A stretch of 64,000 nucleotides of DNA from Paraburkholderia sacchari (GTDB taxonomy: Bacteria; Pseudomonadota; Gammaproteobacteria; Burkholderiales; Burkholderiaceae): the NCBI RefSeq assembly GCF_000785435.2, contig NZ_JTDB02000004.1, positions 537,798-601,797 on the forward strand. The letters run 5' to 3'. The translations under genes and the position numbers were made by a program. Below are positions 41,999 through 49,827 of the stretch, piece by piece. The notes under the pieces were generated by a model, which was not told the origin of the DNA, did no database searches, and saw only the letters and a program-made list of their open reading frames with translations. Numbering within the stretch: position 1 is the first letter of the stretch; each line of letters begins with the position of its first letter.

Positions 41999-42038
41999 CC
42001 ATAGGTATTGAGGGCAATTTATTGCCCTTAAGGGCAAT
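41999..42038 (+). promoter_or_regulatory. GGGCAA box, copy f
   Basis: CCATAGG-N6-GGGCAA-N4-TTGCCC-N4-GGGCAAT, one base shorter than the other copies, with three perfect half-sites in alternating orientation. It lies 137 bases from the TpsA start (CCATAGG end toward it) and 138 bases from the bestrophin-like gene, in the 313-base divergent region 41863-42175. No other element was recognised there. Confidence 0.6.
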
Positions 42039-42175
42039 CGCCGTTAAAAATCCCGCCAGGCATTTCATTCGAAACGCTGGCTTTTCACGCAACGCAGCAA
42101 TATCCAGAAACGAGCCAGTTACCGTAAAATCCTGACGCCCGGCTCCAACTATTAGATAAAGCTCGAGAGATAGAA

Positions 42176-42946
42176 ATGGCTCAACTCGTTCACCACCCTG
42201 CAGTTCTGTTTGTCGTGTTGGTCGCGTTGCTGAGCACGGCGGCCGCCTGTGGCACGCTCGTCATGCAGCGCAGGTTTCCCATGTCCGACGAAGCGCGCGA
42301 CAACTACAACGTCGTGCAAGGCGCCACCCTTACGCTGCTTGCGTTGCTGATCGGCTTTACGCTTTCGATGGCGGTGAGCCGTTACGACCAGCGCAAGAAC
42401 TACGAGGAAGAAGAAGCCAACGCAATCGGCACCGAATATGTGCGCGCCGATCTGCTGGGCCCCGCCGACGCGCCCAGAATCAAGGCGCTGCTGGCCCAAT
42501 ATCTGGAACTGCGCATCGAAAACTACAAAACCCGCGATGGGCACAAGCTCGAAGCGATCAACAACCAAACCACCGCGCTCCAGGCGCAACTGTGGCAGAG
42601 CGTGCGCGGCGCGGCGCTGGAACGGCCCAACCCGGTCACGGCCATGGTGGCGTCGGGCATGAACGACGTGCTGAATACCCAGGGCTATACACAGGCGGCC
42701 TGGCTCAATCGCATTCCGGTGTCCGCGTGGGGCTTGATGATGGCGATCGCGTTTTTTAGCAACCTCATGCAGGGCTACGGCGCGCGCGGCACGACGGGCC
42801 GGCGCGTGCTGATGTTCGTGCTGCCGGTGACGGTCGCGCTTTCGCTGTCGTTGATCGCCGATATCGACAGCCCGCGCGGCGGCCTGATTCGCGTGGTGCC
42901 CGTCAATCTGGTCAGCTTGCAGCAATCGCTGGGACAGTTGCCCTGA
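42176..42946 (+). CDS. DUF4239/bestrophin-like membrane protein
   Basis: 256 residues with membrane segments near 8-26, 52-72, 182-202 and 212-230 and a soluble stretch between helices 2 and 3. The block GATLTLLALLIGFTLSMAVSRYDQRKNYEEEEANAIGTEY is the conserved part of PF14023 (bestrophin-like, formerly DUF4239). Distant similarity to bestrophin channels suggests an ion channel, which is unproved. ATG 42176 is preceded by GAGATAGAA. It is divergent from the TpsA gene across box f and convergent with the second FixJ-type regulator. Confidence 0.85.
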   Translation: MAQLVHHPAVLFVVLVALLSTAAACGTLVMQRRFPMSDEARDNYNVVQGATLTLLALLIGFTLSMAVSRYDQRKNYEEEEANAIGTEYVRADLLGPADAPRIKALLAQYLELRIENYKTRDGHKLEAINNQTTALQAQLWQSVRGAALERPNPVTAMVASGMNDVLNTQGYTQAAWLNRIPVSAWGLMMAIAFFSNLMQGYGARGTTGRRVLMFVLPVTVALSLSLIADIDSPRGGLIRVVPVNLVSLQQSLGQLP

Positions 42947-42989
42947 TGACCCATGGCGTTGGTGAAGTCCGCCAGCGCCGGGCGCATCG

Positions 42990-43586
42990 CTAGCCGACAA
43001 TCGGCGCGGCGCACCGCAACAAGTCGGCGAACGATTTCGCCTCGACGCGCTGCATCAGCGCGGCGCGGCAATGCTTGATGGTCCGCTCGGAGAGGCGCAA
43101 TTCGCGCGCAATGTCCTTGTTTTTCGATCCGCCGACGATAGCGATCAGGACAAAGCGCTCGCGCTCGCTCAACTCGATTGACGGCGCAGGCGGCGGCGCC
43201 TGGTTTGCACGCGCCGAAAGCGCCGCCTCCAGCGCGCCCACCAGCACATCGAAGCTGAACGGCTTGACCAGAAAATCCACCGCGCCCGCCTTCATCGCTT
43301 TCACGGCGGCCTCCACATCGTTGTGCCCGCTCATGAACACAACAGGCAACACATCGCCTTCACGCAGCAACGCCTGCTGAAGAGACAAACCGCCGGGCCC
43401 CGGCAACACCAGATCCAGCAGAATGCAGCCATGGCACTCAAGCGGCGGACTCACGAGAAACTCGCCCGCCGACGCATACGTGCGGACTTCGTAGCCCGCA
43501 CAACGAAGCTGCGCGGCCAGGGCATCGCGCAGACCGTCATCGTCTTCGACCACGCGAATCGTCGCCTTGCCGGATTCGCTCGGCAC
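42990..43586 (-). CDS. second FixJ-type response regulator
   Basis: 198 residues: receiver (VVEDDDGLRDAL, phospho-acceptor Asp in GCILLDLVLPGPGG, Lys in FLVKPFSFD) and LuxR-type helix-turn-helix (ERERFVLIAIVGGSKNKDIA, LSERTIKHCRAALMQRV). GTG 43586 is used because AGGGGGA precedes it by 5 bases; a TTG at 43607 is less likely. No kinase gene is adjacent, so it must receive phosphate from a distant kinase, perhaps the one at 15274-17283, whose proximal regulator is a clear paralogue. It is convergent with the bestrophin-like gene and divergent from the broken AraC gene. Confidence 0.93.
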   Translation of the reverse strand: MPSESGKATIRVVEDDDGLRDALAAQLRCAGYEVRTYASAGEFLVSPPLECHGCILLDLVLPGPGGLSLQQALLREGDVLPVVFMSGHNDVEAAVKAMKAGAVDFLVKPFSFDVLVGALEAALSARANQAPPPAPSIELSERERFVLIAIVGGSKNKDIARELRLSERTIKHCRAALMQRVEAKSFADLLRCAAPIVG

Positions 43587-43691
43587 CTTATTCCCCCTCG
43601 CGCCCAATATCGTTGCATCACTGGGACGTAAAATAATCGAGGTGGATAAAATGCGTTATCCAAAAAGCGAAAATCCCCAGGAGAGTGCAAC

Positions 43692-44182
43692 GTGTCGTCT
43701 CCGCCCGTTTATTGGCGACAGAACTATTCGGGTTTTGAATTACAGCAAGCGTTCGATGTCGTTTATGGCGGGCATATCGAGCATCGTTTGCTGAGCGCCC
43801 GAAGCAGTGCAATGGCGCATCAGCGCCTCGTGCTCGGCGATTTGCGGCTCGCGCTGGGTCTTGCCGAACGCATCGCGAGCACGGGTGACATCGCCGGGGA
43901 ACTGGCGGACTTTTCGCTCGCCGATATCGCGAGGCGCAGCGGATACACGCAGCGCTCGCTCCAGATGATCTTCAAGAACAGCGTGGGCATGACGCCGGGC
44001 CGGTGGTTCATGAATGCACGGCTCAACGGTGCGTTGCGCGACCTGCTGAGCGCCGCCCCGCCTGCACGGTCGCCGCAGTGGCCGCGAAATGGGGCTTTCG
44101 CCATATGCCCAGGTTCGCGCAGTACTACCGAAGCGCGTTTGGCAAGATGCCCAGCGAGACTTTGAAGCGCGTTCGTCATTAG
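43692..44182 (+). pseudogene. AraC-family regulator with internal deletion and frameshift
   Basis: A GTG at 43692 with GGAG 8 bases upstream opens a normal AraC-like N-terminus (MSSPPVYWRQNYSGFELQQA), but after about 55 residues the frame jumps to the C-terminal helix-turn-helix (FSLADIARRSGYTQRSLQMI), so about 150 residues of the effector domain seem deleted. Near 44060 the frame shifts: the real AraC end (KWGFRHMPRFAQYYRSAFGK, then KMPSETLKRVRH and TAG at 44180-44182) is read in another frame. Both lesions argue that no functional regulator is made. Confidence 0.8.
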
Positions 44183-44229
44183 GCACCAGGCCGGGGCGGG
44201 CACCCTTTTTGCCTCTTCTTCTCGCGCAA

Positions 44230-44263
44230 GCCCGCCAAAGCGGGCATGGCCGCCTCAGGCGGC
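44230..44263 (+). other. two tandem hairpins before the SGNH gene
   Basis: GCCCGC-CAAA-GCGGGC (44230-44245) and GCCGCC-TCA-GGCGGC (44249-44263) lie directly before the ribosome site GAGGAGG of the SGNH gene. Neither is followed by a T-run. They could limit read-through from the AraC remnant or shape the mRNA leader. Confidence 0.4.
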
Positions 44264-44274
44264 GAGGAGGCGCG

Positions 44275-45312
44275 ATGCAACGAACCGGCAACTGCCTGCG
44301 CGGTGTAACTTCTGCAATAACGTCGACAATCCTGTTTGCACTGCTTTGGGCATGCGGCGGCGGTGGAGGCGACGAAAGCAGCCCAGGCCCCAGCGCGGCC
44401 AACCCGCCTGGCGGCGTGCATCTGCAAATCGTCTCTTTCGGCGACAGCCTGTCCGATGTCGGCACCTATGCGCCAATAGCCGGCGCGGTGGGCGGCGGAC
44501 GCTTCACGACCAATCCCGGCCAGGTGTGGACACAAAACGTCGCGCAGTATTATGGCGACAACCTGAGCGCCGCATACACGATCGGCATCGACCACAAGCT
44601 CAGCGCGCAAAGCGGTCTGGGCTATGCGGAAGGCGGCTCCACCGTGGCCACGCCGGCCAACCAGTACGACTTTCTCTCCGACGTGATCGGCAACGTCGAA
44701 ATGCCCGTGACTCAGCAGCTTTCGAGCTACGTGTCCGCGCATGGGAATTTCAATGCCAATCAACTGGTGCTCGTCTGGGCCGGATCGAACGACGTGCTGC
44801 GGGCCGGCACGCCGCCCGCCGCCAATGCGACCGTGGATCAGGCGGCCACCACGCTCGCCCAGATCGTTGCGCAGATCGTCCAGGGCGGCGCCACGCATGT
44901 CGTGGTGGTCAACGTGCCGAACGTGGGCCTCTCGCCCAAGGGCATCGCCCAGGCCGACCACGGCGCGAATCTCACCCAGCTGTCGCAACGCTTCAACGCC
45001 ACGTTGAATGCCGCGTTGCAGAGCAACGGCGTGCAAGGCAAGGTCATCGAGATCGATTCGTACACGTGGGCCACGCAGCTGATCGCCAATTACCAGTCGA
45101 ACGGCTTCACGGTGTCCAACACCGCGCAGGCCTGCGACCCCGCCAAAACGCCCGACGACACCGCGCTGCTATGCTCGCGGCCTACCTACGTCGCGCCCAA
45201 CGCGGACCAGACCTATATGTTCGCCGACAATCTCCATCCGACCACGCGTATGCACGCGCTATTCGCGCAATTCGTCGAGCAGCAGATCGCCAGGTCGGGG
45301 CTGGGGCATTGA
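44275..45312 (+). CDS. SGNH/GDSL-family lipase/esterase lipoprotein
   Basis: 345 residues. A lipoprotein signal (STILFALLWAC, lipid Cys near 23) and a GGGGGDE linker precede an SGNH hydrolase: block I FGDSLSDVGTY with the nucleophilic Ser, block III WAGSNDVL and block V DNLHPTTRMH with the catalytic Asp and His. It should hydrolyse acyl esters at the outer membrane or in the periplasm; no autotransporter domain follows, unlike EstA-type relatives. GAGGAGG lies 4 bases before the ATG, which settles the start. The gene is monocistronic and convergent with the MBL-rhodanese gene (19-base gap). Confidence 0.92.
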   Translation: MQRTGNCLRGVTSAITSTILFALLWACGGGGGDESSPGPSAANPPGGVHLQIVSFGDSLSDVGTYAPIAGAVGGGRFTTNPGQVWTQNVAQYYGDNLSAAYTIGIDHKLSAQSGLGYAEGGSTVATPANQYDFLSDVIGNVEMPVTQQLSSYVSAHGNFNANQLVLVWAGSNDVLRAGTPPAANATVDQAATTLAQIVAQIVQGGATHVVVVNVPNVGLSPKGIAQADHGANLTQLSQRFNATLNAALQSNGVQGKVIEIDSYTWATQLIANYQSNGFTVSNTAQACDPAKTPDDTALLCSRPTYVAPNADQTYMFADNLHPTTRMHALFAQFVEQQIARSGLGH

Positions 45313-45331
45313 TTGAAGAACGCAATCGGCG

Positions 45332-46405
45332 TTAAACGCTATCCGTCGCAACCGGCAAGCCTTCGGCCTTCCAGCGCAGCATGCCGCCCGCGAGGTTGGC
45401 CACCTTGCCGAAACCGGCCTTGCCCAGCAGCACGCTCGCCTGCGCCGAACGCACGCCCGAGCGGCACACCGCCACCACGGGCCGCTCGCGGTCGAGTTCG
45501 TCGAGGCGGCCCATCAACTGCGAAAGCGGCACCAGCGTGGCGCCTGGCAGATGGCCCAGACGATCGATGAATTCCGGCGCCTCGCGCACGTCGACGATCT
45601 GGAAATCGGCCCCATGTTCGAGCAGCGCCATCGGCTCGATTTCCCATACGCCGCTAAAGCGCAAGGTCAGCGGCGCCCAGTCGGGCGTCTCCATCGCCGC
45701 CTGCGCTTCGCCTTCCGGCTTGCCGCAGCGCAGGTTGGCGGGCACCGCAATGGCCATCTGCTTCGGGTGCGGCAAGTTCAGGTTGTCCATGTAGCCCACG
45801 AAATCGCCGAGATCCACGTCGCCGCCCAGGCGCGGATTGAAGCGCCGCTCCTCGGCCACGCTCGTGACCGTGATGCCGCGATAATCGTGCGCCGGGTAAA
45901 GCAGGCAGTCGTCGGGCAGCGTGAGGATCTGCTCGCGCACCGACACAAACAGTTGCTGCGGACTGCCGCCCTGGAAGTCGGTGCGGCCACAGCCGCGAAT
46001 CAGCAGACTGTCGCCGGTGAAGGCCATGCTCTCGTCGTCGAGCACATAGGTCAGGCAGCCGCTCGTATGCCCCGGCGTTGCGCGCACGCTTAGATAACGC
46101 TTGCCGAACGCCACGCGGTCGCCATGCTGCAGCGGACGATTCACGCCCTCTGCGTTCACCGTGGCCGCGAGCGCGATCTCGCTGCCGCAGCGCTGGCGCA
46201 TGCGCCACGCGCCGGTCACATGGTCGGCGTGCACGTGGGTGTCGAGCGTCGCCTGCAAGCGCAGGCCCAATTCCTGCAATAGCGCGAGATCGCGCGGCAC
46301 CTGTTCGTAGACGGGATCGATCAGCAGCGCCTCGCCGCTTGCGGCATCGCCGAGCAGATAGGTATAGGTGGACGAGACGGAGTCGAATAGCTGGCGAAAG
46401 ATCAT
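45332..46405 (-). CDS. MBL-fold (ETHE1-like) hydrolase fused to rhodanese
   Basis: 357 residues. The N-terminal metallo-beta-lactamase domain has THVHADHVTG (metal-binding), PGHTSG and TGDSLLIRGCGRTDFQ, the arrangement of persulfide dioxygenases of the ETHE1/Blh type; the C-terminal domain (from about 255) is a rhodanese with VDVREAPEF and the catalytic Cys in VAVCRSGVRSA. Fused proteins of this design oxidise glutathione persulfide to sulfite and transfer sulfane sulfur, so the likely role is sulfide detoxification. ATG 46405 has GAGG 6 bases upstream. It is downstream of the broken sigma-factor gene on the same strand. Confidence 0.93.
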   Translation of the reverse strand: MIFRQLFDSVSSTYTYLLGDAASGEALLIDPVYEQVPRDLALLQELGLRLQATLDTHVHADHVTGAWRMRQRCGSEIALAATVNAEGVNRPLQHGDRVAFGKRYLSVRATPGHTSGCLTYVLDDESMAFTGDSLLIRGCGRTDFQGGSPQQLFVSVREQILTLPDDCLLYPAHDYRGITVTSVAEERRFNPRLGGDVDLGDFVGYMDNLNLPHPKQMAIAVPANLRCGKPEGEAQAAMETPDWAPLTLRFSGVWEIEPMALLEHGADFQIVDVREAPEFIDRLGHLPGATLVPLSQLMGRLDELDRERPVVAVCRSGVRSAQASVLLGKAGFGKVANLAGGMLRWKAEGLPVATDSV

Positions 46406-46561
46406 CGCGGACCTCGCGGAGGAGAAAGGCGCAGCGGCGGCCGGCTGGCGCCGCACTTGTGAATTCTCCGCCGATTTTCGCGGACGCGAACGCTCATTGA
46501 TCGGGCATGTGTGTTCGGTAACACACACATCGACGCCACCAGCGTCAATGACACTACGCTG

Positions 46562-47253
46562 CTACTCCTCGCGCAACCGCGCGAGCACGGCCGCGACGAT
46601 GCGGTCGCAGCACGAGCCGCCAAACTCGAATAGCGCCGGCCCCAGTTGATCGACCTCTTCGGCCAGCGCATCGCGCAACATCTGGCGAGCCCGGAAATGG
46701 CGGCTGCGCACCGTGGCTTCGGGAATGCCGAGGCATTGCGCCGTTTCCTCGATGCTCATCTCCTCGACCGAGCGCAGCATGAAGACCTGGCGGAACCCCA
46801 CCGGCAACGCGTCGAGCTTGCGTTCGAGCAGCGCGCGGATCTCCGCGCGGGAGGCCGCCTGATCGGGGCAACATCGTCGTGAGCGTTGATCGGGTCCATG
46901 TCGAAAGCCATCTGCTCGTCGTCGGCGCAATGCACGAGCGTTGGCGCCAGGTTCTGGCGGCGGGCCTCGCGGCGCATCCTCGCGAAGCACTCGTTGAGCA
47001 CGAGGCGCGAGAGCTATGTCGCGAGTACCGCATCGCCGCGAAACTGCCCGAGCGCCCTGAACGCCTTCAGATACGCGTCCTGCAATGCGTCTTCCGCTCC
47101 GGCGTCGTTGCGCAGCGTGGCGCGCGCGAGCCGGAACAGGCGGCGGTTATGGCGGCGCATCAGCAATTCGAAGGCCGGAAGATCGCCAGCCACGACGCGG
47201 CGCACGATATCCGCGTCGGCATCGCTCAATGCGCTTACGTGCGAGTCCGCCAT
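46562..47253 (-). pseudogene. ECF sigma factor, disrupted by amber codon and frameshift
   Basis: Starting at ATG 47253 (GAGGAACGAG upstream), the first 79 residues hold sigma-70 region 2 (DLPAFELLMRRHNRRLFRLA, GAEDALQDAYLKAFRAL). TAG at 47014-47016 interrupts where the family has W (GDAVLAT-stop-LSRLVLNECFARMR, same frame). About 48 codons later, at GTTGCCCCGATCAG near 46865, the frame is lost by one base, most simply loss of one C from a C-run; region 4 then continues in the new frame (LPVGFRQVFMLRSVEEMSIE, TAQCLGIPEATVRSRHFRAR) to 46562. Two independent lesions make a pseudogene likely. A sequencing error could explain the C-run but not easily both. Confidence 0.85.
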
Positions 47254-47700
47254 TCTCGTTCCTCGTTCCAAACGGCCGGGACTTTCCCGGCTTTCGAGGA
47301 AATAGATGTCACGAGCCGACGCGCTGTTCCCGATCCATGAACAGTCAGCATCACGCTCTGGCGACGCGAAGTAAGACATTGATGAATTAAATAGCTTTTA
47401 TCCGTAACGTTTTCCAGCTTCGCGATTTTGTTCCCAAACGTGGATACCGCACATGCATACTAAAAAAATACGCGATGCAACCCTTCAAACAAATATTCCA
47501 AAATGCATATGTGCGGTAGGTAACAGCGAAGGTTGACTCAGTGTGGGAAATCACCCATATTTTCCTCACCCGCGGCAGCGCACGGACCGGCGCTCCCGTT
47601 CTCTCGCACATGCAGATCGTAGCCCAGCGACGCCTCACCGGTCGCTTCGACAACGATTCTGAAGATGCCAATGGCGCTGGCATATCGGTGGAGCATCAAC
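47254..47700. other. 447-base A/T-rich intergenic region with inverted repeat
   Basis: No gene is supported here. The part 47380-47520 is clearly A/T-richer than its surroundings and contains CCGCACATGCAT (47447-47458) facing ATGCATATGTGCGG (47503-47516), an inverted repeat with a two-base insertion in one arm. It could be a regulator site for the zinc-ribbon/TAXI genes or a remnant of inserted DNA. Confidence 0.35.
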
Positions 47701-48606
47701 ATGTCCACTCAGATTTTTCGTGACCAGAGTTCCCCGGCGGCATGCAAGCGCTGCGGCCACATGCTTCACGATGACGTCGACCTTTGCCCTTACTGCGGCA
47801 TGCATCATCCGCTCGACAGGGTTGCGCGGGATGTGCGCCCGAGAATCATGCCGGGAGCCCTTGGCGCCATGGCGGCGGGCCCCCCCGCGCCTGCGGCCGC
47901 GAGGCTCTCGCGCACGGACCTGCCTGTACCCGAACGTGAAACAGTAAAGCCCCAATACCTGAACGGGCCGCTCGAACATGAGGCGCTATCGAGGTTCACG
48001 CCGCGATGGATCTTCACGAAAGGCTTGTTGCTCGCCGGGATGTTTCTCACCATCGGGTACGCGGCGCATCTTCTGATCGTCGAAATCCGCAAGCCCTATA
48101 GTCCCGCCGACGAGCAGAGCGCACACACTTCGGGCGGGTCCATTGCTTACATTGCGCCCGGGCAGCCCACGGCTGCCGATACGGGATCGCAATCCGCCAC
48201 GACAAAACCGCAAGTCACGCCGCCAATCAGTGACGTGTCCGATAATCCGCGCGAACAGCAACGCGATAGTGCGTTGCGGATCGCGGAGCAATGTGCGTCG
48301 GAGCATGTCTGGGGCTGCGTACAGCAAAAGGCATCGGAAGCGCTCGCGATCGATTCATACAGCCAGCACGCACGCGCGTTGATGGAGCGCGCCATCGTTG
48401 CCACGGGCTGGACACCGCTGAGCGCACCGAATCCGCCGGGCGCGAGCAATCGCGCTGCGCAAACGGCTGCGGCAGCGAATCAATCTGCCACGACCCGTGC
48501 CACCAGTCCGGCCATCAATGGCAACACCAATGGCGCCGATGCAGCGGAGCGGGCGATCGTGCAAGACGGCTGGAAGCACCCGTCACCGGCAAACGCGGCG
48601 CATTGA
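47701..48606 (+). CDS. zinc-ribbon membrane protein of unknown function
   Basis: 301 residues. An N-terminal zinc ribbon (CKRCGHML ... CPYCGMHH, two CxxC pairs near 14-34), a transmembrane helix near 108-128 (GLLLAGMFLTIGYAAHLLIV) and a periplasmic Ala/Thr/Gln-rich region with a helical-repeat-like block (REQQRDSALRIAEQCASEHV ... KASEALAIDS ... HARALMERAIVATGW) related to TPR-like segments. GGAG lies 7 bases before ATG 47701. It precedes the TAXI protein by 61 bases on the same strand, so they may work together. No family name recognised. Confidence 0.8.
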   Translation: MSTQIFRDQSSPAACKRCGHMLHDDVDLCPYCGMHHPLDRVARDVRPRIMPGALGAMAAGPPAPAAARLSRTDLPVPERETVKPQYLNGPLEHEALSRFTPRWIFTKGLLLAGMFLTIGYAAHLLIVEIRKPYSPADEQSAHTSGGSIAYIAPGQPTAADTGSQSATTKPQVTPPISDVSDNPREQQRDSALRIAEQCASEHVWGCVQQKASEALAIDSYSQHARALMERAIVATGWTPLSAPNPPGASNRAAQTAAAANQSATTRATSPAINGNTNGADAAERAIVQDGWKHPSPANAAH

Positions 48607-48667
48607 GCAGGATTCCATATCATATTGGAGGTCTGTCGGTCATCAGATTCCATGCGGGAGAGAGACC

Positions 48668-49768
48668 ATGCTGAAAATGATCCTGGCGGCCCTGACGGGC
48701 TTGTTTGCCCTGCTTTTTTCCTCGTTCGCCGCCAGCGCCACGGCAGATGCAGAAGCACACTACAAGATCGTGACGGGCCCGGAGCGAGGCACGTACATCC
48801 AGATCGGCCAGGACCTCGCAAAATGGGTTGCGCAACCCGCCGGCATCGACCTCGCAGTGATTCCCTCGAAGGGGTCGGCGGAAAACGTGCAGCGCATGCG
48901 CTTCGAACCGGGCGTAAAACTCGCGCTCGTGCAGTCGGACGTCTACCAGGCCTACGTCGATATGGCCAAATCGGGCAACGAAGAGGCCGGCACGATGATT
49001 CGCCCGCTGCGGCTCATCATGCCGCTCTATGACGAGGAAATTTATTTCGTTGTTAGAAACGATTCGCCGATGAAGACGATCAATGAGATCAAGGACAAGG
49101 TCATCAGCGTAGGCCTGATCGGCAGCGGCACCGCGCAATCGGCCACGACACTGTACCGCCTCATGTTCGGCCAGCCGATTCCCGAGCAGAACGTACAGAA
49201 TCTGAGCAACGAAGATGCGCTGGCCGCGCTGATCGTGAAGAAGATCGATGTGGCGATTGTCGTCGCAGGGCAACCCGCGAAGCTCTTTACCGACATGAAT
49301 CCCGAGCTGCTTCAGCAAATCCGCTTCCTGCGCGTCGACGCGAACGCCCCGGAAACGGCCCGCGCGAAGCAAACCTATTTTCCCGCGACCATTCACGCAT
49401 CGAGCTACCCGAACTGGCTGAAAGAAGATGTGCCGACATGGACGGTCAAGGCCTTTCTCGTGACCTATGACTACAATCTGCGCGACACCGTCGGCAATCT
49501 GAAACGATTTGCCGATTCGCTCTGCGAGAACTTCGGTAATCTGCAGAGCCAAGGCCACCCGAAGTGGAAGCAGGTGAAACTCGAACTGCCGGGCCTTGGC
49601 AAAGGGTGGCAGTACTATCCGCCTGTCGAGCACCGCCTCAAGGCTTGTATCGCGCATCGCGCCGCAACGCAGGCGGCGGCGACGCCGCCAGGCCCTACCG
49701 CCCAGCAGAAAATCACCGGCCGGCCATGCTCGGACCAGGAGCGCCTGCTCCTGCTTTGCGGCAAGTAA
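48668..49768 (+). CDS. TAXI-family TRAP solute-binding protein
   Basis: 366 residues. Signal peptide (ILAALTGLFALLFSSFAASA) then the TAXI domain: YKIVTGPERGTYIQIGQDLA at its start, VIPSKGSAENVQRMRFEPG, LALVQSDVYQAY and VGLIGSGTAQSAT. Such proteins bind organic acids or glutamate-like ligands in the periplasm for a TRAP carrier. No TRAP membrane subunit genes are nearby, so it is an orphan and may serve signalling or a distant carrier; the preceding zinc-ribbon membrane protein is a possible partner. The last 55 residues form a Cys-containing extension (KACIAHRAATQ, RPCSDQERLLLLCGK) unusual for the family. GGGAGA precedes the ATG. Confidence 0.9.
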   Translation: MLKMILAALTGLFALLFSSFAASATADAEAHYKIVTGPERGTYIQIGQDLAKWVAQPAGIDLAVIPSKGSAENVQRMRFEPGVKLALVQSDVYQAYVDMAKSGNEEAGTMIRPLRLIMPLYDEEIYFVVRNDSPMKTINEIKDKVISVGLIGSGTAQSATTLYRLMFGQPIPEQNVQNLSNEDALAALIVKKIDVAIVVAGQPAKLFTDMNPELLQQIRFLRVDANAPETARAKQTYFPATIHASSYPNWLKEDVPTWTVKAFLVTYDYNLRDTVGNLKRFADSLCENFGNLQSQGHPKWKQVKLELPGLGKGWQYYPPVEHRLKACIAHRAATQAAATPPGPTAQQKITGRPCSDQERLLLLCGK

Positions 49769-49827
49769 TCGCCCTATGACCTTACGGGGGCCGCGACGAG
49801 GTTAAGCTCCGCGCCGCGTTTCCCGAT

